From the NCBI RefSeq assembly GCF_003369915.1, contig NC_046673.1:1906001-1970000 (forward strand): a DNA stretch of 64,000 nucleotides, given 5' to 3'. Both the position numbers and the translations under genes were made by a program. The stretch comes from Drosophila miranda (lineage: Eukaryota; Arthropoda; Insecta; Diptera; Drosophilidae). Of this stretch, positions 56,414-64,000 are shown piece after piece. Position 1 is the first letter of the stretch. Each line of letters starts with the position of its first letter. The notes below the pieces were generated by a model that was given only the letters and a program-made list of their open reading frames with translations, had not been told where the DNA came from and searched no databases.

Positions 56414-59400
56414 CATACAAATACATGTAGGGTTAGCAGCCATTTAACCACCTGATGAGTACCGATCTGTGGTTATGGATAGTCGATATATCGATAGTGG
56501 TAGTAAGATAGTAAGAGTTCGACCTCGGAAGAAGGAACTTATTAGTAACCTATTTGAAACCAGGAATAAATATTATACCTGATAACTCAATACAACGACA
56601 TGTGGCGTGTTTGTTTAAGGAGTTTCTGGAGCGGATTACTACTGACTTGTAGTAAGCTCACTGAGGATATACATATGCATATATGTACATATGTATGTAT
56701 GTGCAATGTACATAACGATTTGGCCTTTGACCTTGCAAATGCCATAATTTAAATGTTTTGAATACCTTAAATGTCTATAAACAGAAACATTAAATGAATG
56801 CTTAAAAAGAAGCATGAAATAGGATTAAAGAATGAAAAATGAAAAACAAAAATAAGCGAAAATGTCCTAGATTTATTTGGAGCTGTCCTTGTCTGCGCGC
56901 CCACGTGACCAGAAACCTCAAGAAGGTCGGCCGAGAGGCGGAAGGAAGAAGGCATTTATTTTTAATTTTCTTTCACCCAACGAAGGCCACACACGCGGAA
57001 TGTGGGGGTGGGATCTCATTTTCAGAAGTCAGTTTTGTTTATTTTAAAATTCAGCTCCTCGAATCATTTTGTTGGAAATGTTTCACATAATTCTTGTTTA
57101 AGTATCTTGTAAATTGCTTAATAACGCCAAAGGGACTACCTCTGATGCCATCTTCCTCCAACAGTGCCTTCCACCCAATACACGCGTAGACATACACCCA
57201 CACCCACACACACACACACATTCACTGGCAATTACCCCTTTTGTACGGGGGAAGGTGTTGAGGCGTCTGGCAACTTTGTATTCAAGTGCGAAATGTAACG
57301 AAACGAAATTGAGCAATTTAAGACAAAAAGTTTGGAGCTTTGGCTTTGGCCAAGATGCCAACACAAGAGGAAGGCCACCTTCGAGGCCGAGGCTATAGAT
57401 ACCCTTCCGGATCCATTGAAACGCAGCTCCACGGTCGGTAATCAAACGAAAATAAAGTATCCGCCTAGTTTCCGGCGTACTCAATCATTTATTCAACCAA
57501 GCCATTCAATGTCTTCATCACATTACTCGAACGAATGAATTGAATTAACTATTAACAACAGCAAATAATGATAGATCAATTTATGGGTATTTAAATTCTA
57601 TCATACATATTCGTATATATTGAACCGATCCCGAACATAGCTACATACATACATCTACAGTTATCAATATTGTACTCTATGGTTTTGGTTGAAACTGCTT
57701 ACTTCTCCGGGGTACCTGCTGGAAGGGTACAAAAAGGCGACCCCCAACTGAGCAACGGCAAATTAATAACAGACTCTCTCTTTCTCTCTCTCTCTCTATA
57801 TGCGTGTGTGTGTGTGTGTGCTAGGGGAAGGAGAAAATAAAAGAGGGGAGCTAGATGGGTGCGGAAAGGGGTTCTGGGGCGGCACTTGTTAAATTTAATA
57901 ACAAAATAAATGTTCGCGCGCACGTTAATTTATGAGTGGAAAATGCTCTCGCAGTGCACACATTAACACGTATCCCCCAGACCCCAGACCCCACACCCCA
58001 CACCCCACACCACCACGAACTCCGAAACGAAAAACTTTCGTTTACCGCATGTTTGAGGCATAACTCATTTTTGAAGAAGTCGGAAGTTTTGAAAAATGCA
58101 ACACTTTCTTTAAGGATTTGCGTGGATAGAAATAGGCATAGGATATAGGCAATGGTAATTGATTTGAAGGAGCTGGACCCTGTCGGCATTGACAGGAAAG
58201 CTCATTAAAAATTCAACCGAATTTCGGGGCAACACTGAGACAAAGGTTGAAATATGATCTGTTACTGATGGTAATATGAAATGGGAACTTTGTTTTACTT
58301 ATGGAACTTAAAAGAAGCTACATAAAGTACAGAAACAGGGCGAGGAAGAGGGAAGGACAATGAACAGCAGCAAAACATGAAATACTAACCGAAACCCCCT
58401 ATTTGCATTTTTCGATTTTACAATGGATCGATGGATCTAGCGCTGGCTTTTATCTGGTAGAGAGCTCCTAAAGCTAAAGGGCCAAACAGTTTTGGAAATT
58501 GAAATTTTCCTTTTGAGATGGAGAAGGAGAAGCGACGGTAGATGGAAGTATGCGACGGGTTGAAGCCAACTTCAAACTGGGTTGAAAAAATTAATAATTA
58601 ACAAACACGCAGCAGCCCAGCTGCTACGTCGGCTTCTCCTCCGTCCTACGTCCTCCGACCTCCGTCCTCGCTCCGGATCCCGTTCCCGTTCCCGTTCCTG
58701 TTCCGGATCCTTCTGCCACATCATTATCCCCATCAACACGCACTAGCCATGAGAGAGACGATGGGCGTTCATGCCAAATTATGCAAAGTGTTTGACAAAT
58801 TAGCAAAAGAAACTTGTTAAGAGTGGAAAAGCGCATGCATAGCAACGAGATCCGGCGTCATAGCCTGCCATCAGCTGAAAATTGTTTTCATAATTAGCAT
58901 TTTAAGCGAGCCAAGTGAATACCCGTCCTCACATGGGTTGGATAGAGGACTGAGACGAAGAGCCTGGGATTAGGCGATATTAGGTTAAAGCTGGATCGGA
59001 GTAGACTCTGCATATACGCTCCAGCACTTGAGGAACTTTAAAAGGCTCTCGACGTAATCATCTCCTTGTGGCACACTTCGTCCCAAACACACCCTCTCGA
59101 TCTGCATATTCGTAGGTCGTATGTCGTATGTCGTATGTCTTATGTATCCAGGTACGAGTATATAAAGCTATCGCTTGGCGAAAAGCTGACAAGATATGCG
59201 AGCTGTGGCAGTGAAAGGACAGCTCCGCTCCAGTGGCAAAACTCCCGGAGCGCTTATTTGAAAAACGTTTTATTTTTATTGCAAATACTCCCTGGCGACG
59301 AGTGCTCAGTGTCAGTGAATGTCATTTTAGCTCTAGAGCCAGAGTCAGAGTCAGAGTCGGAGTCGCAGGCAAAGTCAAAATCCAGACACTTGATTCCCAA

Positions 59401-62280
59401 GGTCCCGCATCCTTCGGCTCTATCTCCACATCCCTGACGAGCCCACATGCCTGGAAATTTTCAAACTGAAACAATCGGATGTGCTCTGGGCACAACGAAG
59501 ACCCGATGCTCTACGAGGGGTGTGATACTTGACCGAGTATCTGATGTTGCCATAAGCTGACCTTTCGCTGTGAGTCCATTTCTAGACAGTTTTCGCACAT
59601 TCAGATTTCCGGGCTGTGATTGAAGCCAGAATTAAATAGGATCCTTTTACTTCTCTAAACCTCGAAATATTTGCTTTGGTCCGAAGAACTATAGAGAGTT
59701 ATTCTATGCTAATTTGATAGGGTATCTTGAAGTCTAATAACTTTGAATATGTTAGAGTGTTTAAACCAAAGACACACGATTCGGATTCTGTCGGCTACAT
59801 TGCTCGTGAGCCCGATGTGGAGACCCCTTTTTTCTCTCAACATTTTTTGCTCTTTGCATACCAAAACCTCTGACGACTGGGCCAAGCCGAACATTTGACA
59901 AATCAAATGCGGATCAAGTGGATAGATGTTGGAGGGGGAAGGATGAAAAGGGAATTGCCTGGGCGGAAATGAATTCCTGTCTCTGAAAATGCTGAAAATG
60001 AAAATGTTGAAGGTTAATACGATGCGATTTGCTGAGTGGATTTTAGGACTCTTCAAAGCCCAGAGCCCAGAACCTGGAGCCTGGAACCCACTCCCTTTGG
60101 GCCATAAAATGTTTCAGGAGGTCATGACATAACACGACAACTCACACTATACACCCATCTCCTTTTGGCTTCCTTTTGCGACTTTTTCGAGCAAGTTTTA
60201 TGGTTGCACGAGGATTGTCTATCGAAAATTCTAAAGTTGGGTTTTGGGCTCTTGCGCAGCGAAGTTTCCCCAGTTTATAGGCCACTAAATCAGTGGTTCC
60301 CCTGTCCACTCTACAGATTTTTTTTTTACCGGAATCTAGAGAGAACGATGTGGCTGGTGGATGGGGGTTGGGAGTGTCACACTCAGTCGGCTGTGAAATC
60401 CACTTAATTCCATTTACTTAAGCTAATTTCACGCCATATTCAATTTACCACATCATGGCCATTCATTATTTATTCACAACATGTAAAATCAATGGACAAC
60501 ATGAAGTGGGCCGAGCCACAGGACCAGCATCCGCATCTGATCCAGGAAGAGGAACAGGAACAGAAACAGGACCAGGTCCAGGGCTTGGTCGGAGGGAGAG
60601 AAAAAACCAAATTGTTGAATGTCCATGGAGCCAAAAACACACATACACACGTATACCGCAAGCAAGATAAAAAAAAACACACACACACAAAACAAAAAAA
60701 ATAGAAAGAAACGAAAAAAGCGAAGTTGAACAGAAATCGACTGTGAGAGGGACGACGCGCCGAGAACCCTCGGCCATCAAAAGGCGATGACGTACGCTTA
60801 ATTTGCAGCACTGGAATAATTTATGGAGGGATCAGAGACGAGAGGAACTGTGGCGGAGAGCAACGAGTGGCGAAAAAACAGAACGGAACAAATGCCATGG
60901 GGCATTTCTACGCAACGCCTGGAACGAGTGGAAGCGGAACGTGCTGAAAAACCGCGTTGTGGCATGCATTGAAAATGATCAGAGATGGGGAGGATGTGGC
61001 GGATGTGGAGTGCCCGGAGAATGGCTGGCTGGCCTGAATGAGGAGTGCATCGATGGGAGGATGAGAGGCTAAGCCAATGAGAAGGCATCTGTGTAATTTG
61101 CCTACATCGAATGATGCAAATGTACCCGGGAAATGATTAAATTGGGATGAACAGGATCAACCAAAACAGCTCGGTTGGGTGAGGCCACAAAACGGTGTGG
61201 CATAGAGTGGGAAATGGAATGGAAAACAGGAAGAAACCATCCAAAAAAGACTTTTGCCGAAGGACGATGTTATCAAATTAACTTGTTTTCAGTATGGCGT
61301 AAACAAGAAATTAATAGGAAAAGCTTCTTAAATGGAGTGGAACAGTACTTAGATATATGCATTACTCAATTGGGAATATGGATAAGAGCATTGATGATAA
61401 TACATACATATGTGCTCATTATAACAGAAACATAAGAAACATTTTGCACTATTTAGCCCCAGATGACAATGGACCAGTTGTGAAAGTTGTGAAAGAATTA
61501 TGGAAATTAAGCGCAGTGGAATTAGACTACTCGCGCCCTGAGCTCAAAAAACTGTCACCTATCCGATAAACGCGCTGCCCCGCCCACGCCCGCAATCGAC
61601 TGTGCAATCTTTCAGGGACGATGTGGGTATGGTATGGGGTATGAGGTACAAAGCAGAGGATGGACAGTGTGCAAACAAATGGCGTAGGCAAAGTCCCAAT
61701 CGTACTCCCGGTCCCTGGAACTCGCCGATTTCATTCATTTCCCGTAGTGGCAACCGCACAAGCGCCAAATGTTTGCACGGCCGTCGCCGTGGAACTGGAA
61801 CAATATTTGCGTAACGTGTTTGACAAAGAAATGAAAACTGAAAGCGCCAGCTTGGAAAATCAAATGAAAGCACACACACCCCAACAGCTACCCACTACCC
61901 ACTCCCCACTCCCATCGGAGGTGGAGTACGGTAACGGTAACGGTAGCACACACAGAAAAGTCAGTCCAAGGCAAAAATAAATAGAAAAAACCTAATAATC
62001 AAATAGATAAATTATGTGGGAAAACCATGTTATTATATTTACAGATATATCAACTGAGAGAAATGAAATGGCTACCAAAGAAAATGTCATTAAAAAATTA
62101 AACCCTTTTTGATAGAGGCAAAGCATGCTTAGACATTTTTCTGGTACGGTCCAGTGCTGCCAGTTCATCCCGTTTCAGGCTAGATCTAGCATTTTTAAAA
62201 GAGGACTAGCTTGGTCATAAGAGCAAGATTTTGGTTGTGTTCAATTTCAAACTACCCTATAATTTTGAAGTTCTTAAGAA
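56414..62280. other. ORF-poor region, likely intron or regulatory intergenic DNA
   Basis: About 5.9 kb without supported coding exons. Short arrays recur: CA/CACACC near 57195-57222 and 57984-58011, (CT)n and (GT)n at 57775-57820, (GTTCCC)n at 58677-58700, (GAGTCA)n at 59338-59366, (GGAACA)n at 60550-60575 and (GGTAAC)n at 61929-61945. AT-core blocks (TTAATTGC, CATAATTAGC, TTTAAT) are frequent. Confidence 0.4.
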
Positions 62281-62394
62281 ACTCAATATATTTTCCGTTG
62301 GCAACGTGCTGCGGCACAAAATACCAGCGATATTATCGATGTTTTGGAAGATAGTAAGATCACCGACATTGATAGTATAAGGTCGTGCGATAAA

Positions 62395-62525
62395 ATGCAT
62401 TTTTTCAATTTGGGAAAATACCGACAATACTATTAAGTTTTGGGCAGAGGTGCTGGCCTACAAAGATGAGGTGAGAAACAACCCATACCGACACATTTCG
62501 ATGACTAAACATAAGAACGAATCAT
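62395..62525 (+). mobile_element. possible hAT-like transposase C-terminal fragment
   Basis: One plus-strand frame reads FWAEVLAYKDEVRNNPYRHI, resembling the start of the dimerisation region of some hAT-type transposases. It is short, with no other conserved block found nearby. An AT-rich stretch with an ACAGTGCCGCTCAACTGAAT sequence follows at 62570. Confidence 0.3.
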
Positions 62526-64000
62526 TTCGGTCATATATGTATGTACGTTACAATATGTACATATGTACATACAGTGCCGCTCAACTGAATAGGTTGAACA
62601 ATTTTCCAAAGTCAAACCACTATATCTTTTTAACCAACTTACCGATTTATATGAAACAATTTTTTTTGCATAGATTGATTCATTGTTAATAAAGCAAGAA
62701 TTGTTTCCAGGACACGTTTTTAAAGCTATTTATTATGAAAAGAGGCATTTATTTTGGGGACAGGTATTAAATAGAGATTTGCATTGAGAGCAGGTAGGAA
62801 AAAAAATATTTTAATGCCTGAAAAGGAACAGTTGCTGAATGGAGCTGCATATTAAAATACTGCATAACGATGCCGAATGCAAAAAGTTTTGTGGGGGATC
62901 ACAAAATCCTTACGAGACAAAAAGCGAACCAGCAATGTTTTTATTTACTCAAGGTGAATTCTCTAATTTTATTTTAAAATAAAATTATTTTCGTTTTAAA
63001 TAATTTCTTATACACTGGGAGCTGGAACTCACGGCTTCTGTACTTCGATAGAAGAAAAAGAAATATGATGTGTTTTGTTGATTGTTGATTTTAAAAGCTT
63101 TTATTATAAATTCTAAATATACGATTAAATTTTGGATCTGATAGACGAGCCAAATCAGTGTTGAGGTGACGGACTGCTTTTTTCAAGCTTTAAAGTATTT
63201 ATCGATAACTTATCGATTGTGAAATTTGTTCCTCCAGATAAATCCTGTGATCTCAAATACATGCGTACACACCCAGCATGCCTCAGCTTCAAGATATTAA
63301 ATACAAACGTGGGATTAGTAAGTAAGTAAGACCCCTATCCCGAGTCTAAAAATGTATCTGTTATATCGCATTTATACCTCGGCTGTACACCACCTTAGAG
63401 CTCATACGTACATATATCGACACAAAATGAAATTAAATACAATTTTGCAATTTTAATTTTTAAGACCAACTTTTACCATGTATTGCGAAGCTTCTGGACA
63501 TTGTAGCACCATGTTCTCGTGCAAGATCAAATGCTGTGACTAGCGCCCCAATTTGAAAGTAAGTAATATGATTTTAGTGCTAGGATAGAATAATCAAAAG
63601 TTCAAATATATGTAAATGCAAAGAAGAAGAGTCTTCTAAAAAATATATAACCTGTCACATAATCAATGCAAAATTCACTAATTAATGAACTGAAATTTTC
63701 AAAGCTTCAACTTTCTAGCTATGTTTACTTTTGGAGCTTATGTACGTTCATATATACTATATGTACCTACATATGTGTATTAAATATCATATTCAGTTTC
63801 GATCACTTGAAAATCAAGCATGAAATTTTTATCTTTGAAGTTGAAGAGGACATCGAAGGTTAATAGAAACTAGAAAAGTTCCACGATATTTATTCGCACG
63901 AGCCTTAAAAATAGGCATCACAGTGGTAACTCCATTTCCGTGTTTCATTCTGATGCCCCACATATCCTTTCAATCGTGTTCCTTTCCCTTCTTTCTGCCT
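62526..64000. other. AT-rich right edge, no gene seen
   Basis: AT-rich sequence with TATGTACATATG-type repeats and a DRE (TATCGATA, 63200-63207). No coding frame is supported. Confidence 0.45.

Noticed and set aside
60803-61072. Plus-strand frame of 89 codons with Trp/Arg-rich sequence
   Set aside because: Isolated, no homology recognised, and an antisense frame of equal length overlaps it; likely chance.
1-64000. tRNA, rRNA or snoRNA genes
   Set aside because: Read by eye, I found no A/B box pairs, cloverleaf or rRNA sequence that I could defend; a covariance-model scan would be decisive.
1-64000. LTR retrotransposon or endogenous retrovirus copies
   Set aside because: I saw no long terminal repeats, protease/integrase motifs or envelope-like frames; the RT sequences found are of non-LTR type.

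Overview
The window is Drosophila nuclear DNA. Introns are short with GT/AG ends, promoters carry DRE (TATCGATA) and Ohler-type core motifs, intergenic DNA is full of TATGTACATATGTA-type simple sequence, and INE-1/DINE-1 Helitron copies are present. Gene content matches the base of the D. melanogaster X chromosome (polytene 19F-20A, Muller element A): wap, a CG14615-like acyltransferase, a CG14621-like transporter, DIP1, an NFU1 gene, a tektin and GCS2alpha. A LOA-clade retrotransposon and the repeat style suggest the obscura group, but that placement is tentative.

Layout. Positions 1-9,230 hold the 5' part of a minus-strand gene with three very large, low-complexity N-terminal exons. The two with clear ATG starts end in phase 0. 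Their common downstream exons lie beyond the left edge; Usp2 is my best guess. A decayed zucchini-like sequence sits at 10.88-11.54 kb. wap (DCAF7) follows at 13.2-14.5 kb (+), then a GNAT acyltransferase at 18.6-19.6 kb (+) and an SLC35E1-type transporter at 20.2-21.9 kb (-). DIP1, a double-stranded-RNA-binding protein, runs from 23.6 to 27.2 kb (+), NFU1 from 28.4 to 29.4 kb (+), and an unrecognised 115-residue protein from 29.9 to 30.3 kb (+). A tektin occupies 30.6-32.4 kb (+) and glucosidase II alpha 33.5-36.5 kb (+).

From 36.5 kb to the end I find no intact recognised gene. That stretch carries degraded gene copies: an unidentified coding relic at 37.1-37.76 kb, a proteasome beta2-like relic at 39.4-40.15 kb and an ATP synthase subunit g relic at 51.4-51.7 kb. 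It also holds a scrambled LOA-like element, a CR1/Jockey-like element split by an INE-1 copy, a second INE-1 copy in inverted orientation 1.2 kb away, and many short period-6 tandem arrays. The last 14 kb is GC-moderate, ORF-poor sequence that looks like a large intron or regulatory intergenic DNA.

The genes do not form a pathway; they are independent housekeeping and testis-type genes kept in ancestral X-linked order. The most interesting point is positional. In D. melanogaster the flamenco piRNA cluster lies just proximal to DIP1, but here DIP1 and NFU1 are only 1.2 kb apart with no transposon array between them, and a broken copy of the piRNA nuclease gene zucchini lies 12 kb upstream of DIP1.
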